In this document: positions 1 to 6,056 of the stretch, one piece after another
How the letters are laid out: each line of letters starts with the position of its first letter
Numbering within the stretch: the stretch's first letter is position 1
Assembly (NCBI GenBank): GCA_040752635.1
Contig: JBFMGS010000060.1
Coordinates: 1-12,496 of the forward strand
Direction: 5' to 3'
Source of the DNA: JBFMGS01 sp040752635
Lineage (GTDB): Bacteria; Bacillota; SHA-98; UBA4971
Length of the DNA: 12,496 bases
Notes under the pieces: model-generated
Told to the model about the DNA's origin: nothing
The model's database searches: none
The model's input: only the letters and a program-made list of their open reading frames with translations
Made by a program: the position numbers and the translations under genes

Positions 1-56
1 ATATGAGAGAACATAGCGGCATACGGCTATGGATGTTCACAGGGGGCGAGGGCTAA
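1..56 (+). CDS. possible 3' end of an upstream gene
   Basis: One forward frame (codons in phase with position 3) stays open from the window edge to a TAA at 54-56, two bases before the ATG of the aminotransferase; the other two forward frames hit stops within the first 16 bases. Such tight spacing would fit an operon, with the ribosome site of the next gene inside this tail. Seventeen codons are too few to identify a family or to exclude chance. Confidence 0.22.
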   Translation, partial: MREHSGIRLWMFTGGEG

Positions 57-58
57 AC

Positions 59-919
59 ATGCCGGAAATTGCATACGTGGATGGCGCTTTCATTGACCTT
101 TCCGAGGCGCGTGTCTCTGTCGAGGACCGGGGGTTTCAGTTCGGTGATGGCGTGTACGAGGTAGTGAGGTGCTACCATGGCGCGCCGTTTGCGCTGGAGG
201 CTCATCTTGCCAGGCTCGAAAGGAGCGCGCGAGAAATCGTGCTGCCGCTGCCAGGAAGCATACAGGAGCTGGCCGGGCTCGCAAGGGAGGCTCTGGAGAG
301 GAGTGGCTTTCTGGAAGCTATCCTCTACATGCAGGTTACCCGTGGCTGGGCCCCCCGCAACCATGCCTTCCCTGGGCAGGTAAAGCCGACTCTCGTCATG
401 ACTGTTCGGCCGGCGAGGTCTGTCCCCCCTGATCTTGCGTCACCAGGGGCTTCCGTCATCACCACTCGGGACGAGCGGTGGCTGCGATGCGATATCAAGT
501 CCATCAACCTTCTACCGAACGTGCTTGCAAAAGAGAAGGCCAAACAGGCAGGCGTGCTTGAAGCGATCATGATAAGAGACGGAGGTCGTGTTACCGAAGG
601 TTCGAGCTCAAACGTATATGCTGTAAAGGGCGGTAAGGTCCATACGGCCCCAGAGGGCCCGTGGATTCTCTCGGGCATAACGAGAGCCGTCGTGCTTCGA
701 CTTGCGCGCGAGCAGGGAGTTCCCGTGAGCGAGGACTTCTTTACCCCAGAGTTCCTTGTTGCCGCCGATGAAGTGTTCATAACCAGCACCACGCTGGAGG
801 TCACACCCGTGGTGAGTATCGACGGCAAGGTTGTAGGAGACGGCAAACCAGGTCCGATAACAAAGACCCTTGCAGCCTCCTATGCAACCGAGGTCGCTCG
901 GTGCACAAACAACGTCTAA
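59..919 (+). CDS. dat: D-amino-acid aminotransferase (class IV PLP aminotransferase)
   Basis: This 286-residue protein is a fold-type IV pyridoxal-phosphate aminotransferase. Enzymes of the D-alanine aminotransferase type interconvert D-amino acids and 2-oxo acids, supplying D-glutamate/D-alanine for peptidoglycan, in the cytoplasm. Visible marks are RGFQFGDGVYEV (24-35), the Schiff-base lysine K147 in DIKSINLLPN, and the cofactor-binding glutamate E180 in VTEGSSSN. Y32 and the R100-x-H102 pair match the substrate-carboxylate trap of Bacillus DAAT (Y31, R98, H100), which favours D-amino-acid over branched-chain specificity. Length fits the family (about 280-290). ATG 59 is chosen over ATG 29 because a GGGGGCGAGG ribosome site lies just upstream of 59 and none precedes 29. 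The alternatives, a branched-chain aminotransferase or aminodeoxychorismate lyase, fit the R-x-H motif less well. Confidence 0.87.
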   Translation: MPEIAYVDGAFIDLSEARVSVEDRGFQFGDGVYEVVRCYHGAPFALEAHLARLERSAREIVLPLPGSIQELAGLAREALERSGFLEAILYMQVTRGWAPRNHAFPGQVKPTLVMTVRPARSVPPDLASPGASVITTRDERWLRCDIKSINLLPNVLAKEKAKQAGVLEAIMIRDGGRVTEGSSSNVYAVKGGKVHTAPEGPWILSGITRAVVLRLAREQGVPVSEDFFTPEFLVAADEVFITSTTLEVTPVVSIDGKVVGDGKPGPITKTLAASYATEVARCTNNV

Positions 920-926
920 TCATTGG

Positions 927-949
927 GCGCAGGGGCTCTGTCCCTTCGC
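927..949. terminator. hairpin between convergent genes
   Basis: An inverted repeat sits eight bases after the aminotransferase stop: GCG (927-929) and AGGG (931-934) pair with CCCT (942-945) and CGC (947-949), with one mismatch and a 7-nt loop. It lies between two converging genes and could end transcription in both directions. There is no adjacent T tract, so intrinsic termination is only a possibility. Confidence 0.35.
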
Positions 950-994
950 GCGTGCAGAGCGTGGCCGCCGAGTCAGGGGAGAGATGCCTTTACT

Positions 995-1273
995 TTAGAG
1001 TTCTCTGTACAGTATCCAGGTGCGCCTCCCGCCGCCGCGATCGAGATAGAATTCATAGACCTTGCCCTCGTCTGTCCTGACGCGGTAGTAGTTGCGGTGG
1101 CGGCGAAGGCGCCAGTTCCCGTGCTTCGGGCTTACGGTGCCGATACCGTAGTCCTGCCACGAGGCTTCCACAGCCGCTATTCTGTATTCCTTGCCGCGCC
1201 ACACAAACGCAGCGGGAGGGCCGGGCTGAGATGCGAACACTACATCTATCGGTTCGGAGTAGAACTGCGGCAT
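995..1273 (-). CDS. DUF6504-family small protein
   Basis: This 92-residue protein of unknown function resembles DUF6504 proteins: a P-x-x-F-x-WRGK-x-Y stretch (about 20-29), a conserved SW-x-D, an Arg/His-rich RLRRHRNYYRVRT segment, and a C-terminal Y-x-DR...W-x-LYREL. It has no signal peptide or membrane segment, so it is probably cytosolic, and the many basic and aromatic residues would suit nucleic-acid or protein binding (inference only). ATG at 1273 is chosen over the upstream ATG at 1333 because a GGGGAGG site lies 6 nt upstream and the conserved part begins there. It follows the DUF6485 gene on the same strand by about 100 nt with no promoter seen between, so the two may be co-transcribed. 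Confidence 0.7.
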   Translation of the reverse strand: MPQFYSEPIDVVFASQPGPPAAFVWRGKEYRIAAVEASWQDYGIGTVSPKHGNWRLRRHRNYYRVRTDEGKVYEFYLDRGGGRRTWILYREL

Positions 1274-1375
1274 GGCTGCCTCCCCTTCTGAGGCGGTACG
1301 CTGCTCGAGGCCTTGCCTGTCTAGTAGCGGCACCGTGCAAAGGGACCTCTCTTGGACTCTGGCCCTCGGGCTGCA

Positions 1376-1570
1376 TCAGCGACTATGGCAGGCAACAAAG
1401 AGCCTGATGCTTCTGTCATAAGTCCGCTCGACAGAAGGCGGGAAGAGGCAGCCTGGCAATTCCCGGTGGGCTCTGTGAAAGGATATGCACTCGCAACATT
1501 TTCCCTTGCGTTCGCAGGGCTCATATGTGCAGGTGCAAGTCTCGATGTTCTCTTTAACCTTGCATTCCAA
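1376..1570 (-). CDS. DUF6485-family Cys-rich small protein (TTG start)
   Basis: This 64-residue protein of unknown function matches the DUF6485 pattern: C-T-C-TYEPC-x-RKGKCCECI with six cysteines in about 18 residues, then an ELPGC-x-FPP-x-x-E-x-TYDRSI segment. The cysteine spacing suggests metal binding or a small zinc/iron-sulfur fold, but this is inference. The frame is open farther upstream to 1807, but that part has no family similarity. The start chosen is TTG at 1570, preceded by a strong GAGGAGGGG site with about 7 nt spacing. A SigH-like promoter lies about 100 nt upstream at 1671-1697. A start-site caller that prefers ATG would over-extend or miss this gene. Confidence 0.75.
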   Translation of the reverse strand: MECKVKENIETCTCTYEPCERKGKCCECISFHRAHRELPGCLFPPSVERTYDRSIRLFVACHSR

Positions 1571-1985
1571 TGTTACCCCTCCTCGCCCGGGATACGCCCT
1601 GGCTAAGAATACGTCCGTGTAGACTGCGATTTGTCGCTGCAGGTTGCGGTTCAAGACCGGCGTTGATTCTGTTCGACATTGCAGGAAGCAATCCTCCCTC
1701 GGAATGCCATCCTGTGCCTTTATGTTCGACGCTTGCTGAGCCTTGCGACAATCGCTCGGCGGTGCCACATCGGTGCCGGTGCCAGAGGGATGCCGATGTT
1801 GCGTCAAGTCAAAGGTCTAGAAGGATTCCCCACCCTGTCGAGGGGTTGCCGACGCTCGTACGAGGGGGTGTTTGGAATTTGAAGAGCAAAAGTGGCATGG
1901 ATTTCCGGCTGCCAACCTAGGGAATTGGACCGGGCCGGGGTTCCCTCGTCGCAGTACACTACTAATTACCATATGAGGTGGTTGT
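1571..1985. other. 415-bp intergenic region between divergent genes
   Basis: I see no convincing gene here. A 116-codon forward frame from 1570 has no family signature, an erratic composition rich in Cys, Ser, Arg and Pro, and no ribosome site. The left part holds the leader and SigH-like promoter of the minus-strand gene pair. A 7-bp inverted repeat, ACATCGG (1767-1773) with CCGATGT (1793-1799), may form a hairpin. No confident promoter for the rightward HAD gene is recognisable; its GAGGTG ribosome site lies at 1975-1980. Confidence 0.6.
1671..1697 (-). promoter_or_regulatory. SigH-like promoter for the DUF6485/DUF6504 genes
   Basis: Read on the minus strand, GGAGGATTG (1697-1689), an 11-bp spacer and GTCGAAC (1677-1671) follow the B. 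subtilis SigH pattern RnAGGAwWW-N11/12-RnnGAAT, with GAAC for GAAT. The leader to TTG 1570 would be about 95 nt. The reverse complement of TGTCGAA (1672-1678), the Spo0A-box core, overlaps the -10 element, so Spo0A control is another reading. Confidence 0.45.
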
Positions 1986-2711
1986 GTGGTTCGGACTATA
2001 CTCTTTGACCTTGATGGGACGCTCATTCATTATGACTTTGACGTTTTCATCAGAGAGTACCTGGGTAGCCTCGCAGCGAGGGTCGCTCCGCTGGTCGAGC
2101 CTCAAAGACTGGTGCGACAGGTGATGAGGTCTACGGAGGCGATGGTCAGAAACCTGGATCCCCACAAGACCAACCAGCAGGTGTTCATTGAGGACTTCTT
2201 CCCTAAGATAGGCCTGCCGGAGAGCGTGTTAATGCCGGTGTTCGACCAGTTCTATGAGCACGATTTCCCACTCCTCAAGGAACGTTTGGGGATTCAGGCG
2301 CACCCCGCTGCCCGAAAGATGGTCGAGTCTCTTCTCTTGCGAGGATTTGACGTGGTGATCGCCACGAACCCTGTGTTCCCGCTTTTGGCGGTCGAGGAGC
2401 GTATGAGGTGGGGCGGGCTGGATGGGCTTCCTTACCGGCTGGTCACCTCGTACGAGAGGATGCACTTCTGCAAGCCCAACCTCGAGTATTTCGAGGAGGT
2501 GCTCTCGATCATAGATCGGAAGCCTGAAGAGTGTCTCATGGTTGGCAACGACGTTGAGGAGGATCTTGCCGCAGGTGCGCTGGGTATGAAGACCTACCTT
2601 GTGGAGGACTTCATCCTGGACCGCGGACGGGCGCAGAACCGGCCGGATTTCCGGAGTGACTTCAAAGCCCTCGTGGACTTCATGGGATCGGATGGAATCC
2701 TCAAGCTCTAA
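1986..2711 (+). CDS. HAD-family hydrolase
   Basis: This 241-residue protein belongs to the haloacid dehalogenase superfamily of Mg-dependent phosphatases. All four motifs are present: DLDGT (8-12; nucleophile D8 and acid/base D10), motif II threonine T127 in IATN, motif III lysine K163 in FCKPN, and motif IV VGNDVEED (186-193). A helical cap of about 100 residues lies between motifs I and II, as in C1-cap phosphatases, so small phosphorylated metabolites are likely substrates; which one cannot be read from sequence. The start is GTG 1986, with GAGGTG 5 nt upstream. The protein is probably cytosolic. The gene stands alone: a gene-free region precedes it, and a repeat element begins right after its stop codon. 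Confidence 0.85.
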   Translation: MVRTILFDLDGTLIHYDFDVFIREYLGSLAARVAPLVEPQRLVRQVMRSTEAMVRNLDPHKTNQQVFIEDFFPKIGLPESVLMPVFDQFYEHDFPLLKERLGIQAHPAARKMVESLLLRGFDVVIATNPVFPLLAVEERMRWGGLDGLPYRLVTSYERMHFCKPNLEYFEEVLSIIDRKPEECLMVGNDVEEDLAAGALGMKTYLVEDFILDRGRAQNRPDFRSDFKALVDFMGSDGILKL

Positions 2712-2740
2712 GTACGGCGTCACAAATCTACACTACACTT
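2709..2740 (+). repeat. dispersed repeat, copy 1, directly after a stop codon
   Basis: Starting at the TAA of the HAD gene, the sequence closely matches 8777-8808, which starts at the TAA of the BMP gene. Both share TAAGTA, then a pyrimidine, then GGCGTCRCAAATCTAC, then a weaker match to CACTT/CTTTT. In this copy the right arm does not pair with the left, unlike copy 2. Coding similarity is excluded because both copies are outside genes. Confidence 0.55.
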
Positions 2741-2773
2741 AGTCTGCGCTTCCGCCGCCTCCTCCACCGCCGA

Positions 2774-2801
2774 GGAGGAATCCGAGACACGTGTCGCGAA
2801 A
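2774..2801 (+). promoter_or_regulatory. weak SigH-like promoter candidate
   Basis: GGAGGAATC (2774-2782), 12 bp, then CGCGAAA (2795-2801) has SigH spacing and a good -35, but the -10 differs from RnnGAAT at the first and last positions. If used, transcription would begin near 2810 and give the microprotein and PspC genes a leader of about 75 nt containing the 16-bp repeats. Confidence 0.25.
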
Positions 2802-2817
2802 CTAACGTATCAATACA

Positions 2818-2849
2818 AGAAGCGTCATACGATAGAAGCGTCATACGAT
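2818..2849 (+). repeat. 16-bp perfect tandem duplication
   Basis: The unit AGAAGCGTCATACGAT occurs twice with no spacing, 2818-2833 and 2834-2849, about 35 bp before the microprotein start. Each copy contains TACGAT, a passable -10 hexamer, so the repeat could be a doubled operator, a doubled weak promoter or a replication slippage product. Confidence 0.8.
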
Positions 2850-2884
2850 GTTCATATGATCGAGTGAAAGGAGGTGAGTGAAGA

Positions 2885-3001
2885 ATGTGCGAGTCCTGCG
2901 GTTGTGGTGCTCCGAAGAAGAAGGAGCCTGAAAAGCAAGATGTCGGTAAAGATACGAAGAAGCCTGGTACCCGTTCATCGTGCGGAACGAAGAAGAAGTA
3001 G
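2885..3001 (+). CDS. 38-residue Cys/Lys-rich microprotein with N-terminal CxxCGC motif
   Basis: The frame opens at ATG 2885 and ends at TAG 2999-3001, with an almost ideal AAAGGAGGTGA site (2867-2877) upstream, which is the main evidence that it is translated. The product begins MCESCGCG, continues with a Lys/Glu/Asp-rich, probably disordered middle, and ends with SSCGTKKK. There is no signal peptide or hydrophobic segment. Cys2, Cys5 and Cys7 next to the N-terminal amine have the same arrangement as the high-affinity nickel site at the N-terminus of E. coli HypB (MCTTCGCG), so a metal-binding role is plausible, but no GTPase domain follows. The PspC gene starts 23 nt downstream, suggesting co-transcription. 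I do not recognise a named family. Confidence 0.72.
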   Translation: MCESCGCGAPKKKEPEKQDVGKDTKKPGTRSSCGTKKK

Positions 3002-3024
3002 CTGTTGGGTAAGGGGTGAATGCG

Positions 3025-3522
3025 GTGGCGAAGCGGCTCTACCGCTCTAAGCGTGACTGCATTATCGGCGGCGTCGCCGGGGGACTCGCGGAGTACTTCG
3101 ACGTTGACCCGACGATAGTGCGCATCCTGTGGGTGCTCCTTGCTTTCGCAGACGGCATAGGGGTGCTTGCATATATCATTGCGTGGATAGTCGTCCCGCC
3201 GAACCCGGGCCCGGAGTCAGGCGAGAGATTCGAGAAAACCGAAAGCATCCGCAACGAGGTAATAGATAAGGCAAAGGAAGTCGAGGCCAGGCTGAAAGGG
3301 GAGGCAGCCCACCTGGGACAAGGGGGGTCTCCCCGCGCACCTGGAAACGAGCGTTCCCCTGAGAGCAGCGCGAAGGTCGTCGGAGTCGTCCTTGTCTGCG
3401 TCGGTCTGCTTTTTCTTGCCAGGAACTTCTGGTCGTGGATCGACTTTGGCACGCTGTGGCCCGTCGTTCTCGTGGTTGCTGGCGTTGCTTTACTGGTGAG
3501 CGGCTTCGCCAAGCACAGGTGA
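3025..3522 (+). CDS. PspC-domain membrane protein with LiaF-like C-terminal segment
   Basis: This 165-residue membrane protein opens with a PspC domain (about 4-60): KRLYRSKRDCIIGGVAGGLAEY, then a hydrophobic stretch (about 32-57) ending in WIVVPP. A charged, probably helical and then disordered linker (about 61-116) follows, then two further hydrophobic segments (about 118-134 and 144-161) resembling the DUF5668/LiaI-LiaF-type membrane region. PspC proteins sense or signal envelope stress in the Psp and Lia systems; the exact role here is inferred from domains only. Start GTG 3025 is preferred over GTG 3016 because AAGGGGTGA then sits at normal spacing and the N-terminus matches the family. 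It is the second gene after the Cys-rich microprotein. Confidence 0.85.
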   Translation: MAKRLYRSKRDCIIGGVAGGLAEYFDVDPTIVRILWVLLAFADGIGVLAYIIAWIVVPPNPGPESGERFEKTESIRNEVIDKAKEVEARLKGEAAHLGQGGSPRAPGNERSPESSAKVVGVVLVCVGLLFLARNFWSWIDFGTLWPVVLVVAGVALLVSGFAKHR

Positions 3523-3610
3523 ACTCGCCGGTCTGACTTGAGGATCCGACAGCAGCAAAGTTTGGGTTTCCGTTGGTAACGAGACGGTGGATTTACCAGG
3601 AAAAGGCGGC

Positions 3611-3644
3611 CGGGCTGGGCCCGTGCTGCTTTTTCTGTCTTTTA
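3611..3644 (+). terminator. possible intrinsic terminator after the PspC gene
   Basis: CGGGC (3611-3615) and GCCCG (3619-3623) form a GC stem with a 3-nt loop, followed by TGCTGC and two T-rich runs (TTTTT near 3630-3634, TTTT near 3640-3643). The stem is short and the first T run starts 6 nt after it, so termination may be weak. Confidence 0.42.
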
Positions 3645-3673
3645 GTAGGAGAATCTCAGCCGGTGTAGAATTA
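3645..3673 (+). promoter_or_regulatory. SigH-like promoter for the lipid kinase gene
   Basis: GTAGGAGAA (3645-3653), an 11-bp spacer and GTAGAATTA (3665-3673) match the B. subtilis SigH consensus RnAGGAwWW-N11/12-RnnGAATww at all but one specified position. Expected transcription start is about 3680, giving a 5' leader of about 145 nt to TTG 3825. The placement just after a terminator-like hairpin and before a forward gene supports it. Confidence 0.55.
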
Positions 3674-3824
3674 GTAGACCCACGGCTTTTGTGCCGGGAT
3701 GCATGGGATGCCGCAAATTGCGACCTGCGGGCGAGAATGCATATGAGTTCTGTGTCTGTGCCAAGAACGGTTTGGTAGCTTGCCTACGAACCTGGATGAA
3801 GCGGCAGGCGGGGGGTTTGTCGGG

Positions 3825-4703
3825 TTGCGTATTAAGGTGATCGTGAACCCAAAGGCGGGACGTGGCCGCGCGGCGAGGGCGGTGCCGGTTATCAGCCGCG
3901 TGCTGGAACAGGAGAAGGCATACTTCGACATTCACGTGACGAGCGGACCCGGCGACGCCACGGATGCCGCCAGGAAGGCGGTGGACGACGGGTATGATGT
4001 CATTGCCGCAGCGGGAGGGGACGGAACAACAAACGAAGTTGCCAACGGAATAGTAGGCTGCGACGTGACCCTCGGCGTGATCCCGTGCGGGACCGGAAAC
4101 GACATGGCTATCAGTCTTGGGCTGCCGAGAGATCTAGAGCGAGCGTGCAAGGTTGTCTTGTGCGGGAATGCGCGGAGGAGGGACCTCGGGCGGGTGCTCG
4201 GCAGGTACTTTGTCAACGCTGTAGGGATTGGTTTCGACGCCACGGTTGCCCGGGTAGCAAGCGACAAGATGAGGTGGCTCCCGGTACGAGGCATGCCTCT
4301 TTACGTGCTTGCACTCCTCAAGACGCTTGCGGAGTACAGAGCGTGCGACATGGTCGTCACGGTAGACGAGAAGGTGATACCGGTTAGGCCTCTCCTCGTG
4401 GCCGTGGGTATTGGCAAGACATACGCCGGCGGGATGAAAATCGTGCCGAACGCCCTGCCAGACGACGGTCTCTACGATGTATGCATAGTTGACGCCATGG
4501 GGAGCATGGAGACCCTTTACAATCTTCCAAGGGTATTCACCGGGGCCCACGTGAAGATGCCCAAAGTCACGATGCTGCGGGGGAGATACGTTTCGATCAA
4601 ACCATCAGCCCCTGTGCTTCTCCATATGGACGGCGAGGTGTTCGAGGCCGGGCCCATGGAGTTCACTCTTATTCCCGGCGGGCTTAGGGCATTATATCCC
4701 TAA
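3825..4703 (+). CDS. diacylglycerol/lipid kinase family protein (YegS/DgkB type)
   Basis: This 292-residue protein is a DAG-kinase-catalytic-domain lipid kinase. Members phosphorylate diacylglycerol or related lipids with ATP; Gram-positive DgkB recycles the diacylglycerol released by lipoteichoic-acid synthesis at the inner membrane face. Visible motifs are VIVNPKAGRG (5-14), the nucleotide-binding GGDGTTNEVANG (64-75) and GTGNDMA (89-95), then a C-terminal beta-rich domain with KIVPNA and HMDGE. The TTG at 3825 gives the usual N-terminus R-I-K-V-I-V-N-P and has a GGCGGGGGG site about 9 nt upstream. The alternative TTG 3780 would add 15 poorly conserved residues and lacks a good site. Which lipid is the substrate is not evident. 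Confidence 0.86.
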   Translation: MRIKVIVNPKAGRGRAARAVPVISRVLEQEKAYFDIHVTSGPGDATDAARKAVDDGYDVIAAAGGDGTTNEVANGIVGCDVTLGVIPCGTGNDMAISLGLPRDLERACKVVLCGNARRRDLGRVLGRYFVNAVGIGFDATVARVASDKMRWLPVRGMPLYVLALLKTLAEYRACDMVVTVDEKVIPVRPLLVAVGIGKTYAGGMKIVPNALPDDGLYDVCIVDAMGSMETLYNLPRVFTGAHVKMPKVTMLRGRYVSIKPSAPVLLHMDGEVFEAGPMEFTLIPGGLRALYP

Positions 4704-4785
4704 ACCGGCTGCGCAGGGCTGCTCGTGGTGGGGAGCCAGGCCGGTGTTCAAATCGCGATGCGTTTTCGGGGAGACTACCCAGCGT

Positions 4786-5956
4786 ATGAGGGAAGTTGTG
4801 GCGCTCGTATCCCTTGGATGTGCGAAAAACCTGGTTGACTCGGAGGTCATGGTGGGGCTGCTCACGGAGGCAGGCTACGAGGTCACCACCTCTGTTGGCG
4901 AGGCCGATGTGATCATCGTCAATACGTGCGGGTTCATCATGGAAGCCCAGGAAGAGGCCGTTGATACAATACTCGAGCTTGCCGGGCACAAGGACTCCGG
5001 ACGCTGCCGGGCGCTGATTGTCACAGGCTGTCTTGCCCAGCGGTTTGCAGGCGAGCTCATGGCGGAGATACCCGAGATAGACGCTGTCGTCGGAACCGGA
5101 GACTTCCCGGAAATCGTAGCGGTTGTGAGAAGGGTTCTCTCGGGAGAGCGGATCAGGCTTGTTGGAACGCCGTGCTACATCTATGATGATACCACACCCC
5201 GCGCCATCTCAACCCCACCGTATACAGCTTACATCAAGATCGCAGAGGGCTGCAGCAACAGGTGCTCATATTGCGTCATCCCCGATCTTCGGGGGCTTTT
5301 TCGCTCGCGGCCGATTGAATCGATCGTGGCGGAGGCCGGCAGGCTTGCGCAAGGCGGCGCGAAGGAGCTTATCCTGATCGCTCAAGATACCACAAGATAC
5401 GGCGAGGATATCTACGGGCGTTACTCGCTGGCGGATCTTTTGCGGGAAGTCTGCAAGATCGACGGCCCAAGGTGGGTGCGCGTGCTCTACATGTATCCAA
5501 CCAGGGTAACTGATCAACTCATCGAAGTCATGGCTTCCGAACCCAAGATCTGCAAGTATGTTGACCTACCCCTTCAGCACGCCGACGACGACATTTTGAA
5601 GGCAATGAACCGCAAAGGGACTTCCGAGGACGCCCGGGCGGTGATCGCGAGACTGCGTGACGCCATCCCGGACATCACCATAAGAAGCACGTTTATCGTG
5701 GGATTCCCGGGTGAGACCGAGCAAAAGTTCAGGCGGCTTCTAGAGTTCCTCGAGGCTGTCCGCCTCGATAGGGCCGGGGTGTTCGCCTACTCCCCGGAGG
5801 ACGGAACGCCGGCGGCGAAGTTCCCGGGCCAGGTGCCTCCCGCGACCAGAGAACGGCGGCGCAGGCGGGCCATGGAGGTCCAAAGGGCTATATCCAGGCA
5901 GAAGAACCGGGCGAAGGTGGGCAAGGTGTTCGACGTTCTGATCGAGGGCCCATCCG
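4786..5956 (+). CDS. rimO: ribosomal protein S12 methylthiotransferase RimO, 3' end missing
   Basis: RimO is a radical-SAM enzyme that adds a methylthio group to an aspartate of ribosomal protein S12. The N-terminal cluster cysteines C12 (SLGCAKNLVDSE), C48 (NTCGF) and C82 (TGCLAQR) and the radical-SAM C-x3-C-x2-C at C156, C160 and C163 (EGCSNRCSYC) are intact. The following IPDLRG and RSRPIESI segments point to RimO rather than MiaB. Only 390 residues are visible: the frame runs into the 100-N gap at 5957, so most of the C-terminal TRAM domain is missing. ATG 4786 fits family length; GTG 4744, with its own GGTGGGGAG site, would add 14 residues, and GTG 4798 is also possible. Confidence 0.93.
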
Positions 5957-6056
5957 NNNNNNNNNNNNNNNNNNNNNNNNNNNNNNNNNNNNNNNNNNNN
6001 NNNNNNNNNNNNNNNNNNNNNNNNNNNNNNNNNNNNNNNNNNNNNNNNNNNNNNNN
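5957..6056. other. scaffold gap (100 N) of unknown true length
   Basis: Exactly 100 N replace sequence between the rimO and glutamate dehydrogenase fragments. The flanks show no shared sequence. At minimum the last ~50 codons of rimO, the first ~30 codons of the dehydrogenase and any spacer or additional genes are missing, so any reading frame drawn across it is artificial. Confidence 0.97.

Larger units (their letters stand above)
2712..2884. other. repeat- and palindrome-rich spacer before the microprotein gene
   Basis: No gene is seen. After the dispersed repeat come a 7-bp hairpin, CCTCCTC (2758-2764) with GAGGAGG (2772-2778), a 10-bp perfect palindrome GACACGTGTC (2786-2795), a weak SigH-like promoter (2774-2801), a 16-bp tandem repeat (2818-2849) and a strong ribosome site AAAGGAGGTGA (2867-2877). 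Confidence 0.6.
3523..3824. other. 302-bp intergenic region before the lipid kinase gene
   Basis: No gene is supported. The region contains a terminator-like hairpin with T-rich tail (3611-3644), directly followed by a SigH-like promoter (3645-3673). The first 45 bases upstream of 3825 could be coding if the lipid kinase starts at TTG 3780 instead. Confidence 0.6.

Noticed and set aside
325..846. 173-codon minus-strand open frame in the aminotransferase gene
   Set aside because: It is a Ser/Thr/Arg/Pro-rich shadow of a well-supported gene.
1570..1920. 116-codon forward open frame in the gene-free region
   Set aside because: There is no ribosome site, no family similarity and erratic composition; its start overlaps the leader of the minus-strand DUF6485 gene.
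2735..2801. Minus-strand Gly-rich coding tail (FLLGGGGGGSAD) ending at 2739
   Set aside because: It resembles the C-terminus of Gly-rich membrane proteins, but the frame is closed by a stop after about 18 codons, so it is at most a remnant and probably just GC-rich repeat.
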